A stretch of 63,703 bases of DNA from Promethearchaeota archaeon. GTDB lineage: Archaea > Asgardarchaeota > Lokiarchaeia > Sigyniarchaeales > SOKP01. Location of the stretch: contig RDOE01000008.1 of assembly GCA_011364975.1 (NCBI GenBank), positions 1 to 63,703 on the forward strand, read 5' to 3'. Below, in pieces: positions 53,278 through 62,590 of the stretch. The notes beneath the pieces were generated by a model, which saw only the letters and a program-made list of their open reading frames with translations, ran no database searches and was not told the DNA's origin. Position 1 is the first letter of the stretch, and every line of letters begins with the position of its first letter. A program made the translations under genes and the position numbers.

Positions 53278-54375
53278 ATGGAAAGTTGGAATATTTCAAA
53301 TAAGTTGAAGAATGATCTGTTAAAGAAAGCGAGTAATATTGAGGATAATAGTAGAAGAATATTATTTATTCTTCGAAACTTAGGCCCTCAGAGATTTACT
53401 AATTTAATTAAATTTTCCAATCTAAGTAGGTCTACAGTTTCCAAATATCTAAATTTTCACACTAAAAATAAAAACGTGGAACAAAGATTAATTACAGATG
53501 GTCAAAGTAACAAAAAGTATCGTTGTTATGTTATTACTGAAAAAGGAATGGAAAAACTTGGAGAAGAACCTTTAAGATTAAAAGATGAGTTATACTTAAT
53601 CAATGAGTTAAAAGAGAATGTCAGGAAGCTTGAGAATTTAATAGATTTTTACAAAGAGATAAGTGTGGAAGATCCCTTTATAATTCATATTATTAGAATT
53701 ATCTCAAAAATAGGAGATAATTTTTTTAAATTGCAGCAGGACAGAGATTTATATCTCTCGCTTTTTTATATTTTTTACAATTCCATCCTTGGACAAGGTG
53801 CTTTCGCAAGAAAATATTGGCATCTTGATGATTCAAGTTCTGATCAGTTTAAAGGTTATAAGCTTAATTTAGATCAATTCTGTGAGGTGTATAAAGTTGC
53901 AATTGAGGCAATTAATTATTTAGCGCGATTTAAACTACTTAAAAGTGAATTTGGATTTTATTTAATTAAACGTGAAAATAATGATTTTTACTTTCATGAA
54001 GAAGATTTGCTTGGAACAACAACTTTAAGACTTATTAAGGATAGATTAATTGATGAGATCATTAATTTACAGGAAGGAATTTACGAAATGATATATGATT
54101 TGGATATAATGTCTCATGAAATAGCCGACCAATTAAAGGAGATGGGGTTAATCTGGGACGCTATTAAAGATCAATTTCAATTATTAATTTTAAATTTAAT
54201 TGTAAAAAGTGCTATAGAAATGGGTTTTCTTGACATTGAGAGAGAAAAGTTAATGGAAGGAGTTGCACAATCAAAAATGTTAACATTTTCAGAAGAAGGG
54301 GTAATTTTAAAAGAAATTATTCTAAATGGGGCAAAATCTGAAATAAATTTAAACATTCTTACTTTAATTGAATGA
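53278..54375 (+). CDS. Winged-helix transcription regulator with large helical sensory domain
   Basis: The 365-residue protein has an N-terminal winged helix (about 20-95): RFTNLIKFSNLSRSTVSKYL recognition region, then the wing with NKKYRCYVITEKGMEKL. The C-terminal 270 residues are helical and aromatic-rich with no recognised ligand motif. The reading as an ArsR/MarR-like DNA-binding repressor or activator is secure; the signal and targets are unknown. It is 134 nt upstream of the LRR gene. Confidence 0.75.
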   Translation: MESWNISNKLKNDLLKKASNIEDNSRRILFILRNLGPQRFTNLIKFSNLSRSTVSKYLNFHTKNKNVEQRLITDGQSNKKYRCYVITEKGMEKLGEEPLRLKDELYLINELKENVRKLENLIDFYKEISVEDPFIIHIIRIISKIGDNFFKLQQDRDLYLSLFYIFYNSILGQGAFARKYWHLDDSSSDQFKGYKLNLDQFCEVYKVAIEAINYLARFKLLKSEFGFYLIKRENNDFYFHEEDLLGTTTLRLIKDRLIDEIINLQEGIYEMIYDLDIMSHEIADQLKEMGLIWDAIKDQFQLLILNLIVKSAIEMGFLDIEREKLMEGVAQSKMLTFSEEGVILKEIILNGAKSEINLNILTLIE

Positions 54376-54508
54376 TTGCTTTTTTTGAAATCTATCAGAC
54401 TGTTTAATTTTAAAAACAAAAAAAACCGTTATTTTAAACACCAAAATTTAATAATAATTGGATAAAAAATCCCGGATTCATTAAATCATATATTAATTCA
54501 ATTTTGAA

Positions 54509-55987
54509 ATGCCAGTAAATCCCCCAAAATCAAATGAATTTATTATAAATAACTATATCACCTTAAAATTAGAAGGTGGGAAAACAGTAATTTACGTAAA
54601 CAATAGACCTTTTAGACAGTGTATGTATTTATTGATAAATATTCCTACGGATCGTATTAGAGAATATGATCAGATTAGATCAATCGATGAAGCGGCTACA
54701 TATCTCAATCGAAAAATGGAGAGAAATCATAATTTAATTCCACCTCAAACTGAGTTTTGGGGACATTGCTCTAATTTACAAGCTTGGGCTGATAATGATT
54801 ACGATACTCGAATTCTTCATCGCAATTTAGCATTTCCTTTATTAAAGGCTCTTTCGGATGTAGGAGATCCCTTAGCTATAAAAAAGTTTAAAGAGGAAAT
54901 TGCTTTAAGATATGCGACTGGCCATCCAACTGTTGTAAGATTTTTAACTCAAAATGGGTATTTAAACTACTTAACTGAGGAAGAATTTGAAAGTATGCTC
55001 ATCGATCTTGATTTCCCTAGTGTTGATGAATATGTGAGAAAAGTAAACGCTTATTTAAATGATTATACTAATCCTGAATCTGTAAAACAAACCAAATCAT
55101 CAACCGCTAAGTTCCTTCAAGATTTTCGATTTTCATACAAATATTTGCTGTTAATAAAAGCGATGGAAAAAATTCCTAATAACTTAAAACATAAATATGT
55201 TGAAATTGTGTATGAGAAGTACAAAAAAAATCGTAATTTTCCATTGCTGAAATTTTTAGATAAAACTCAAATCAATTATGAAAATTTGGCTATAAAAACA
55301 GTTAATTTTCAAAATAAAGTTATTGGACTTTTATTAAATAATAGACTAAATTTACGCAATTGTATGATTGATGATATTACTAAAATTAGAAATTTAGATG
55401 ATTTATCAAAAGAAATCGAGGAAATTGATTTAAGTTATAATAGAATTACTAAAATCGATGGAATTGATCAGCTCGAAAATTTGAAAAAATTAGATTTAAA
55501 AAATAATTATATCTCAAAGATTGAAGGGATAGAAAAGCTAAATAAATTAGAATTATTAGACCTTTCAGGAAATATTAATATAACTGAAATACCCGAAATC
55601 TTAAATGATTTAGAATCTCTAAAATTAGTTAAGTTAACTCAATGTAAAATTAATAAATTTAGTGAATCAGTGTCAAAGTTTTTTTGGATGGGACAAAATT
55701 TTCGATATTATACAAACTATACACCTGAAGATATTACCTATTATGAAAAGACTCATAGCTCCAAAGCCTGTATAAATACTAAACTGTACAAGAATTTTGT
55801 TAAATGGCTTTTTAAATTACGTAATTTAATGAAAAAACACAATTTTTCTTATGAAGATATCAACACTTATGAAAATAAAAATAGTATTAATGCAGTATGG
55901 TCGGGAAATCCTACAAGAAATTTTTTAAGGTTTCTTGAGGATAAAAAGCAGTTAAGAATTACTTATTTTTTAGGAAATAATCCGTAA
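54509..55987 (+). CDS. Leucine-rich-repeat protein with Asgard-type N-terminal domain
   Basis: The 492-residue protein has about four SDS22-like repeats (about 295-385): EEIDLSYNRITKIDGI, KKLDLKNNYISKIEGI and LELLDLSGNINITEIPEI. Such repeats usually bind proteins. The N-terminal 160 residues (TVIYVNNRPFRQCMYLLI, then FWGHCSNLQAWADNDYDTRILHRNLAF) form a conserved-looking domain that I recall from many Lokiarchaeal LRR proteins but cannot name. The C-terminus (about 400-492) is helical and basic. Confidence 0.8.
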   Translation: MPVNPPKSNEFIINNYITLKLEGGKTVIYVNNRPFRQCMYLLINIPTDRIREYDQIRSIDEAATYLNRKMERNHNLIPPQTEFWGHCSNLQAWADNDYDTRILHRNLAFPLLKALSDVGDPLAIKKFKEEIALRYATGHPTVVRFLTQNGYLNYLTEEEFESMLIDLDFPSVDEYVRKVNAYLNDYTNPESVKQTKSSTAKFLQDFRFSYKYLLLIKAMEKIPNNLKHKYVEIVYEKYKKNRNFPLLKFLDKTQINYENLAIKTVNFQNKVIGLLLNNRLNLRNCMIDDITKIRNLDDLSKEIEEIDLSYNRITKIDGIDQLENLKKLDLKNNYISKIEGIEKLNKLELLDLSGNINITEIPEILNDLESLKLVKLTQCKINKFSESVSKFFWMGQNFRYYTNYTPEDITYYEKTHSSKACINTKLYKNFVKWLFKLRNLMKKHNFSYEDINTYENKNSINAVWSGNPTRNFLRFLEDKKQLRITYFLGNNP

Positions 55988-55994
55988 GAGTTTA

Positions 55995-56939
55995 TCAGGA
56001 AAAATCGAGCATTTTTTGTATTGGTTTGTACGCTCTTTTTGCTATATCTGGAGCTACTTTTATTTCAAAGTTTTTATCCTCAGGATTTTCCAAGAGATAT
56101 TTAATCAATTCTAAATTGTGTTTTTTCATATTGTAGCAGATAAGCTTTTCCTTAGCTAATATGAATTGTTTTTTTGGAAAATCAATCCTCATTCTCTCTA
56201 ATAATCCAATTTCCGTTCCGATGATAAAACTATTTTCCTGATGTGGACTTCTTTTAACATAATTATACATTTGAGCAGTTGACCCAACAAAATCTGCTAA
56301 ATTTCTTACTTCTCTTTTACATTCTGGATGAACTAGAAGTTTTGCTTTAGGATATTCCATCTTAATGTTTTCGATATCCTCAACCGTTATTTGTGAATGA
56401 ACATAGCAATTACCGTTAGGAGGCATTTTTATTGTTTTTATTCCAGATTTTTGTTCAGCATAATCTGCTAAATGGGCATCAGGACCAAACAAAACTTGAT
56501 CTGTTCCTAAAGTTTTACTCATTTTTTCTACTATTCGAACTGCATTCGATGATGTACAACATATATCTGACTCCGCTTTCACAGCAGCAGTGGAATTAAC
56601 ATATACAATTGCAGGAATTCCTGGGTATTTTTCTTTATATTCTTTAACCATTTCTGCCGTTAAATATGCAGCCATAGGACAGCATGATTCATAATTTGGG
56701 ATCAAAATATGTTTATCTTGATTTAGAATAGATGCTGTTTCTGCCATAAAATCAACACCAGCAAAAATTATATATTGGGTATTAACTTTTTCTTTTGCAA
56801 GCCTAGATAACCCTAAGGAATCTCCAAGATAATCTGCAACTTCTTGGATTTGAATTGGTTGATAATAATGCGCTAATATGGTAATATCCTTATTCCTTTT
56901 CAATTTAATAATTTCTTTTTGAAGTATAATTTCAGACAT
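55995..56939 (-). CDS. nadA: Quinolinate synthase
   Basis: The 314-residue enzyme condenses iminoaspartate with dihydroxyacetone phosphate to quinolinate for NAD synthesis, using a [4Fe-4S] cluster. Visible signatures are AHYYQPIQIQEVADYLGDSLGLS, the three cluster Cys positions (in ESCCPMA, HPECKREV and KLICYN) and the catalytic Glu and His. The upstream gene ends one base before the TTG 56957 alternative start. I prefer ATG 56939. It is cotranscribed with SepCysS. nadB and nadC are not in the window. Confidence 0.92.
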   Translation of the reverse strand: MSEIILQKEIIKLKRNKDITILAHYYQPIQIQEVADYLGDSLGLSRLAKEKVNTQYIIFAGVDFMAETASILNQDKHILIPNYESCCPMAAYLTAEMVKEYKEKYPGIPAIVYVNSTAAVKAESDICCTSSNAVRIVEKMSKTLGTDQVLFGPDAHLADYAEQKSGIKTIKMPPNGNCYVHSQITVEDIENIKMEYPKAKLLVHPECKREVRNLADFVGSTAQMYNYVKRSPHQENSFIIGTEIGLLERMRIDFPKKQFILAKEKLICYNMKKHNLELIKYLLENPEDKNFEIKVAPDIAKRAYKPIQKMLDFS

Positions 56940-56957
56940 AAAATTCAAATTGATCAA

Positions 56958-58175
56958 TTATATTAACTTATATTTTTCTGCAATCTCCAAAAATGCAGAA
57001 GTAAAATGATTAATTTGTTCCCATGTAAGTCCAAAAGTGTTAAATTTTAATTCTTTTGAGATACCTGGGGAAAAGCCTATTATCCCGCGTTCTTTAAATT
57101 CATCTCGTATAAAAAAACCCTTTCTGGGGTGTCTCTCTGCTATTTCTGCAAAACAATCTGTTTTTATATTAGTAAGAGGGTGAATCTTTGGTTGCTTTCC
57201 TAATACGGTTATACCCTTAACATTTTTGATATGTTGTATCACATGGTTAACTTTCCTTGATTCTTCTTCAACCATTTCTTTTTGGGTTCTTTTAACAATC
57301 GAAGGAAAACTTGCCATCATTGTTATTAAAGGAGCACCATAAACCGGTGGGCATCCCAATAAGGTACAAATCTTATTTGGAAACGATTTTGATGACAAAT
57401 TTCCTTGAATCTCTGAATTAACCATAATAACATCAAAGAAATCATCTTTGAATCCAAGAAGTCCGATTGGACCGGAAGCTGCCATCGATTTGTGCCCACT
57501 GCAAGAAATGAAATCAACGTTATTTGTTTTACAATCTATTGGTAAAATTCCTGCAGAATAGGCTGCATTTAGCATATATGGAACATCAAATTTTTCACAA
57601 ATTTCACCAATAGGTTTAGGATCATTAAAATTGCCATACTTATAATCCACATGAGTTAAAATTACTAATAAGGGTTTCTCATTCTCTTCTTTAATTACGT
57701 TCTTTATTACATTCTCATATTCTTGGGGATCAATTTCAAAATCTGGAAATCCTTTATTCGGAATTTCTTGTATTTTTAAATTGTTTATCTCAGCTGCTAA
57801 ATATGTGGTATAATGAGCAAGACTATCAATTATAACTGTTTTTCTTTTAGGAAATTTTTTTCCTAATGATTGCATAACTATTCTTTTTGAATCTCTTGCT
57901 GCGGCAGTGGGAATTATATTATCTATGTTTAAAAATGTTGCTACGTCTTTTAAAAAATCGACTACTGGAGGGTTTTCTATTTGATCTATCCTTCCTTTTA
58001 AGCAATTATCACATAAACTATATCCATCTCCATAAGAAATTAAAGCTTTATATGCTTCAGGTGTTAAAATACCTCCTCTTTGAAGAGGATGGATGTTAAT
58101 ATATTCTTCATTGACCGATCGAGTTAAGTGACTATACTTTTCTACAAGTTCCTTATTATAAGAGAAATTTCCCAT
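56958..58175 (-). CDS. pscS: Sep-tRNA:Cys-tRNA synthase (SepCysS)
   Basis: The 405-residue PLP enzyme converts O-phosphoseryl-tRNA(Cys) to Cys-tRNA(Cys). Signatures are INIHPLQRGGILTPEAYKAL near the N-terminus, Cys55/Cys58 in SLCDNC, the PLP lysine in SGHKSMAASGP and a third conserved Cys in NKICTLLGCP. All three iron-sulfur/persulfide Cys sites are present. It implies a SepRS elsewhere in the genome. It is followed with no gap by nadA, another [4Fe-4S] enzyme; the pairing suggests common sulfur or cluster demand. Confidence 0.9.
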   Translation of the reverse strand: MGNFSYNKELVEKYSHLTRSVNEEYINIHPLQRGGILTPEAYKALISYGDGYSLCDNCLKGRIDQIENPPVVDFLKDVATFLNIDNIIPTAAARDSKRIVMQSLGKKFPKRKTVIIDSLAHYTTYLAAEINNLKIQEIPNKGFPDFEIDPQEYENVIKNVIKEENEKPLLVILTHVDYKYGNFNDPKPIGEICEKFDVPYMLNAAYSAGILPIDCKTNNVDFISCSGHKSMAASGPIGLLGFKDDFFDVIMVNSEIQGNLSSKSFPNKICTLLGCPPVYGAPLITMMASFPSIVKRTQKEMVEEESRKVNHVIQHIKNVKGITVLGKQPKIHPLTNIKTDCFAEIAERHPRKGFFIRDEFKERGIIGFSPGISKELKFNTFGLTWEQINHFTSAFLEIAEKYKLI

Positions 58176-58308
58176 TTTTTTTAGGATAATGCGACTTATT
58201 CTATTAGAATTAGTTAATACAATTATATAAAAATAGTTTACACTTTCAAAAAGTTAAAAAATCTTTTAGAATTCTTTACATCTTAAAAATTGTTTAATAT
58301 TGATAATA

Positions 58309-59988
58309 ATGAGTGAAAATTTACAATTTATTTATAAAGAGGAATTTTGGTATGTCAGTGCCTTTATAAATTCAGCTATTTTTAATGCATTTGCTAAAAG
58401 TAAGGAAATTGAGTCGCTTATATTAAATAAGTTAAAAAGTTTAATAGAAAATGATATCTATAGAAAGGAACTTAGAAAAGATATTTTAGATATTACAAAA
58501 AATATTACTCTTCAATGCAAATGGGTACCATATATAGAAAATTTTCCTTATAAAGATGAAAATTCAGAGAGACAATTCGATACTATAGGATATTTTCAGT
58601 TTGACGTAGAGTATTTCAAAGATAATCCCGTTCGAAAAGAAAACCTAAATCCAATGTTAATTCAACAAGTACCATATATTCTACTAACTATTTTAAAAGA
58701 TTTTGCTGATAAAGAAGAAAATGAGGGTTTATTTTTAGATATTGAAAGTCCTATATTTATCTTTGTTACATCCAATAGAACATTACCTTCCGAGATTGTA
58801 TGGAATCCCGCTAATATAGAAAAATACAAGAAAATCATAAGTTATTGGACAGAAATATATTCAGGACAATGGGATGATTATTCTGAAACTCTTTTTAATA
58901 AAAGAATTGAAAATAATTTATCTAACCGTCTTTCAGAATTGCATTATATTAGAAGGAATTCAGGATTTATATATATGGCAAACGAAAATTATAAAAATTT
59001 CTTTGAATCATATATGAAGCCATTCGTCTTAGATCCAACCCCAAAAATGAGAGCTGTATTATTCGCTTTGAGATCAATAAACGAATCGTTAGATCTGTTA
59101 TTCTTAAAAACCCAATCAGAATTGTTTCAAGATTTAACCACAATTGAGAAAAAAATCAAAAATCTTAGATTATTAAGAGGTTTAATTCAAACAAATTTGA
59201 GCATAATCTATAATGAATTAGATTACAATAGAAGACAACATTATACAAGCATCTTGAAATATCTTTTAAATGAGTTTGAGATTGAAGATATCGTAAATCG
59301 AATAAACCAAAAATTTGATACTATCTATGCTGCGATTCAAGACCTATACCACAAAAAAAGCGAGGAAAATCAAGAAAGAACGGAGAGAGGTTTAAATTTA
59401 TTGAATTTATTATTTGGTGCGGGTATATTAGCTGATTTGGCTGGAGTGATTATGATCGCCTTAAATTTACAAGAAGGCGGGTTATTTTCAAATTTGTTAA
59501 ACGGATTTATATCATTAGTGATAATTGGTATCTTGTTTACAACGATATTTTATTACATTTATGTTAGGGTTCAATCAACTAAGTTAGATATTAGTCACGT
59601 AGTAGATGCAGTAATCGAAGATAATTATGGAAACGTGGTTTTAATTAAACGAAGATTTCCACCATTCCAAAATTATTATGCATTGCCTGGAGGCGCAATT
59701 GAAAAGGGAGAAAGCCCAAAAAAAGCTTTAATACGAGAAATTTATGAGGAAACTAACTTAAAAGTAAAAATCGAAAGAAAAATTAATGTCTATAAAAAAG
59801 AGGGAAGAGATCCAAGAGGAAACATTCATTCAACTGCTTATAAATGTAGTATTATTGGCGATTCAAGTTCTTTAAAGAGTGGAGATGATGCAAAAGAGGT
59901 TATATTAATCCATAAAAGTAAATTAAAAAATTATAAGCTAGCTTTCGATCATAAGGATATGATTAAAGATGCTAATTTAATTGAATAA
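58309..59988 (+). CDS. Membrane-anchored protein with C-terminal Nudix domain
   Basis: The 559-residue protein has a large N-terminal part (about 1-365) with long helices, then two membrane helices (about 368-392 and 402-425). Both resemble the RMND1/DUF155 or CorA arrangement of a helical domain and a membrane hairpin. A C-terminal Nudix domain (about 435-559) follows with box GAIEKGESPKKALIREIYEE, a full GX5EX7REUXEE. The C-terminus is cytosolic if the N-terminus is. Nudix enzymes hydrolyse nucleoside diphosphates linked to other groups. Substrate and role at the membrane are unknown. Confidence 0.8.
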   Translation: MSENLQFIYKEEFWYVSAFINSAIFNAFAKSKEIESLILNKLKSLIENDIYRKELRKDILDITKNITLQCKWVPYIENFPYKDENSERQFDTIGYFQFDVEYFKDNPVRKENLNPMLIQQVPYILLTILKDFADKEENEGLFLDIESPIFIFVTSNRTLPSEIVWNPANIEKYKKIISYWTEIYSGQWDDYSETLFNKRIENNLSNRLSELHYIRRNSGFIYMANENYKNFFESYMKPFVLDPTPKMRAVLFALRSINESLDLLFLKTQSELFQDLTTIEKKIKNLRLLRGLIQTNLSIIYNELDYNRRQHYTSILKYLLNEFEIEDIVNRINQKFDTIYAAIQDLYHKKSEENQERTERGLNLLNLLFGAGILADLAGVIMIALNLQEGGLFSNLLNGFISLVIIGILFTTIFYYIYVRVQSTKLDISHVVDAVIEDNYGNVVLIKRRFPPFQNYYALPGGAIEKGESPKKALIREIYEETNLKVKIERKINVYKKEGRDPRGNIHSTAYKCSIIGDSSSLKSGDDAKEVILIHKSKLKNYKLAFDHKDMIKDANLIE

Positions 59989-60086
59989 GATACTTTCTTT
60001 CTTTTTCTTTTCAAAATCTTCTTATACTTTATCGTATTTTTCAAATGCAGAATTGAATTTATAGGTGTTTAGATATAACGATTATA

Positions 60087-60617
60087 ATGCCCTGTCCTAG
60101 GACTGGAAAGATACCAAAGATACATGAAACTGCGTATATTGCCCCAACCGCCGTAATAATTGGGGATGTGATAATTGGTGAGAGAAGTAATATATGGTTT
60201 GGAGCAGTATTAAGAGGCGATTTTGGTTCTATTGAAATAGGTAAAAATACAAGCATTCAAGAAAATACAACAATTCATATGGAAGCTGGTACTTTTGTAA
60301 AAATTGGAGATAATTGTATTATTGGTCATCACGCAATGATTCATGGTCCTTGTACTATTGGAAACGGATGCTTAATCGGTATCGGATCAAATATATTACA
60401 TCGATCGACTCTGGGAGATGGAGTAACTGTTGGCGCAGGAGCTGTTGTTTTAGGTAAGGAATTTCCTTCAAGATGCCTGGTAGTAGGCATTCCCGCTGAT
60501 TTAAAGAAATCTCTTCCTCAAAAAGGAAAAATGGAAGGAGAAAAAACATCAGAGATGTACGCTGAAAACGGAAAATTATATAAAGATTTTTTTAGTAAAA
60601 ATCCAGAATTTTTCTAA
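60087..60617 (+). CDS. Gamma-class carbonic anhydrase-like left-handed beta-helix protein
   Basis: The 176-residue hexapeptide-repeat protein has three-residue-turn repeats (IGDVIIGERSNIWFGAVLRGD...). Metal-binding His residues lie in TTIHME and IGHHAMIH, where gamma-carbonic anhydrase places its three zinc or iron ligands. YrdA/CaiE-like relatives lack activity. The Arg-Asp before the first ligand region is kept. It would interconvert CO2 and bicarbonate in the cytosol. A ribosome-binding site is not obvious upstream of ATG. Confidence 0.88.
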   Translation: MPCPRTGKIPKIHETAYIAPTAVIIGDVIIGERSNIWFGAVLRGDFGSIEIGKNTSIQENTTIHMEAGTFVKIGDNCIIGHHAMIHGPCTIGNGCLIGIGSNILHRSTLGDGVTVGAGAVVLGKEFPSRCLVVGIPADLKKSLPQKGKMEGEKTSEMYAENGKLYKDFFSKNPEFF

Positions 60618-60636
60618 CTTTTATTTTTTTCTTTTG
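60618..60636 (+). terminator. T-rich terminator after gamma-carbonic anhydrase gene
   Basis: A nearly continuous T tract (CTTTTATTTTTTTCTTTT) begins right after the stop codon and precedes a 160-nt gap to the next gene. It fits archaeal intrinsic termination. Confidence 0.5.
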
Positions 60637-60798
60637 AATAAAAAAGTTTAATTTTTCATAAATAGTACCTTGGTGTTATATATTTTTAATATAAATAGAA
60701 GTGCAGTGATAATAACTCTAAAATATTTATATATTTAAAACTACTTAGATATAAATATATACTATAATTCAGAAATCAAATTGTATTGGTGAAAAATC

Positions 60799-61320
60799 AT
60801 GAATTTTTTTAAAAGCTTTTTAATAACAATTTTAGTTTATTTAGGATTAAACACCGTATTTGTCTTAACTGCCGTATACACTACAACTGGATTTCCAACT
60901 TCAGATGTCTTACTAATTGTAGCCTTAATATTTGCGCCATCATCTTTTTTTCCTGCTGAAGTTTGGGCTACAAATGGAATTGTCCAATTAATAAATACCA
61001 CAAATTTTGTAACCGATTTCATGGTTTTCATAGGAGCTATAGTTCCCCCTTTAGTTGCTATTATTCTCGCTTCATTTCTTGCTGAAAGTCCTAAAGAAAG
61101 TGTAGCAGCATGGGGTTTTACAGTGATTATATCATGTATTATATATGCTATACTATATGCTATTGGGCAGACTTACTCTACTATTCTTAATATAAGCTGG
61201 GTTGCCGATATGATATCGTATGGTGCATTCGGAACCATTTTGGTTGTGCTTATAGGAGGAGTTGCTAATTTCTTTTTCTATGGATGCATCGCATTTTTAA
61301 TTTCAAGGAAAGGATTATAA
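60799..61320 (+). CDS. Small polytopic membrane protein, unknown function
   Basis: The 173-residue protein has about five hydrophobic segments: 6-26, 35-55, 72-92, 98-120 and 140-165. It has few charges except a short loop ESPKESVAAWG. GGTGA is spaced correctly before ATG. I find no transporter or enzyme motif. It lies between carbonic anhydrase and the E1-like operon, the latter convergent. It may be a channel or accessory membrane subunit; nothing supports a firmer call. Confidence 0.7.
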   Translation: MNFFKSFLITILVYLGLNTVFVLTAVYTTTGFPTSDVLLIVALIFAPSSFFPAEVWATNGIVQLINTTNFVTDFMVFIGAIVPPLVAIILASFLAESPKESVAAWGFTVIISCIIYAILYAIGQTYSTILNISWVADMISYGAFGTILVVLIGGVANFFFYGCIAFLISRKGL

Positions 61321-61356
61321 ATTAAATATATATCTTTTTTTTCTCTCATTTTTTTC

Positions 61357-62088
61357 TTATTTTGAGCATATACAATTATCACTTTTTACTACATCAATAA
61401 TATTGAAACTAATGTCTAATAAATTAACCATTAGTAGTTTATTCTCTAAATTAGGTAGCGCAAGTGTTGTTTTAATAACTTCCAAAGCTTGCAAAGTTCC
61501 TAAAATGCCTGGGGTGACTCCAATTACTGGTAGTGGACCTTCCATAGAATTATCTGTTACCGGTGGTGAAAATATACACTGATAACAGGCTGTTTTTTTT
61601 GGTTTGATGGTAATTATTTGACCAAAAAAATCCTTAATCCCTGCAATTACACAATTTAAATTGTGCTTTATAGCCGTCTGATTTACTAAAAATTTTGTGG
61701 CAAAATTATCGCTACAGTCAACAATAAAATCTTGTTTATTGATATATTTATCTATAGTTTCATATGATATCAAATCTTTATAAACATTAACCTCCACATC
61801 AGAATTTAATTTGGAAAGAACACTTTTAGCAGCTGTTACTTTTTCCATCCCAATTTGAGTTTCATTATACAAGATTTGTCGTTGAAGATTTGAAAGTGAG
61901 ACGGTGTCATTATCTATTATAGTTAATTCCTTAATTCCCGCCGCAACTAGATAATAAGCAAAAGGAGACCCTAACCCTCCAGCCCCTATTTGTAAGACTC
62001 TTACCTTTGATATTTTTTTCTGCCCTTCCTCTCCTATAGAAGGAGATAATATCTGGCGTGAATACCTTTCTTTCTCTCTTTCATCCAA
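61357..62088 (-). CDS. E1-like ThiF/MoeB adenylating enzyme
   Basis: The 243-residue enzyme has the ATP-binding GAGGLGSP (about 34-41), the DNDTVSLSNLQRQ Arg and the DCSDNFATK segment, all needed to adenylate a ubiquitin-like C-terminus. The zinc pair CYQC is intact, but the second pair reads CIC. The Cys that ThiF and UbaA use for a thioester is not found in the loop before GVTPGILG. It looks MoeB-like, adenylation only, serving MoaD/ThiS-like sulfur carriers or the ubiquitin-like protein at 52408. Start is TTG. Its gene follows a Roadblock gene by 15 nt. Confidence 0.87.
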   Translation of the reverse strand: MDEREKERYSRQILSPSIGEEGQKKISKVRVLQIGAGGLGSPFAYYLVAAGIKELTIIDNDTVSLSNLQRQILYNETQIGMEKVTAAKSVLSKLNSDVEVNVYKDLISYETIDKYINKQDFIVDCSDNFATKFLVNQTAIKHNLNCVIAGIKDFFGQIITIKPKKTACYQCIFSPPVTDNSMEGPLPVIGVTPGILGTLQALEVIKTTLALPNLENKLLMVNLLDISFNIIDVVKSDNCICSK

Positions 62089-62103
62089 ATTTTATCCACT
62101 TTC

Positions 62104-62466
62104 TTATATTGAATTAATATTTTTAATAAACTCTTCTATTTCAATTAATACTAACCCTAAATCTATATTAATTTCAATTAGAGTTGCTAAGATAATTTCC
62201 TCATTTAATGTGAAAATGATTAATTGGTACTCCTCAAATTCAGCCGTTATATTCAGAATTTTATCATTAATTGTTGCTGAGGCTGCTTCCATTGAGCCAA
62301 AAAGAGTTGCTACCATAGCTCCAAATTTTCTTTCATCAAAGTCTCTAGGTAATCGAGAGTTCATTATTAAACCATTTTTATTGATTAATGCACTCCCAAT
62401 TAATCCGCTTACTGCTTCAAGCTTTTCTAACTTTTTATTAAACAACTCGTTGCTTATATAGATCAC
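62104..62466 (-). CDS. Roadblock/LC7 domain protein
   Basis: The 120-residue protein is one Roadblock/LC7 domain: helix EKLEAVSGLIGSALINKNGLIMNSRLP, helix AMVATLFGSMEAASATI, then strands ILNITAEFEEYQLIIFTLN and a C-terminal helix EIEEFIKNI. These regulate Ras-like and Arf-like GTPases in eukaryotes and bacteria; a small GTPase is encoded at 10264. Start is GTG. It is the first gene of an operon whose second gene is the E1-like enzyme, a pairing I do not recall being described. Confidence 0.88.
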   Translation of the reverse strand: MIYISNELFNKKLEKLEAVSGLIGSALINKNGLIMNSRLPRDFDERKFGAMVATLFGSMEAASATINDKILNITAEFEEYQLIIFTLNEEIILATLIEINIDLGLVLIEIEEFIKNINSI

Positions 62467-62590
62467 TCTTTAAATTACTGATTATATCAATTTAAGTTTA
62501 TTAGGATATTACAAATTAAGAGAGATTTGTATAAAAAATAAACTGTTTTAACTTGAATAAACTAATTTAATAAATCAGGGATAATATATC

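Noticed and set aside
57326..58099. Short frames on other frames of the SepCysS gene
   Set aside because: The SepCysS frame is continuous with all family motifs, so the others are shadows.
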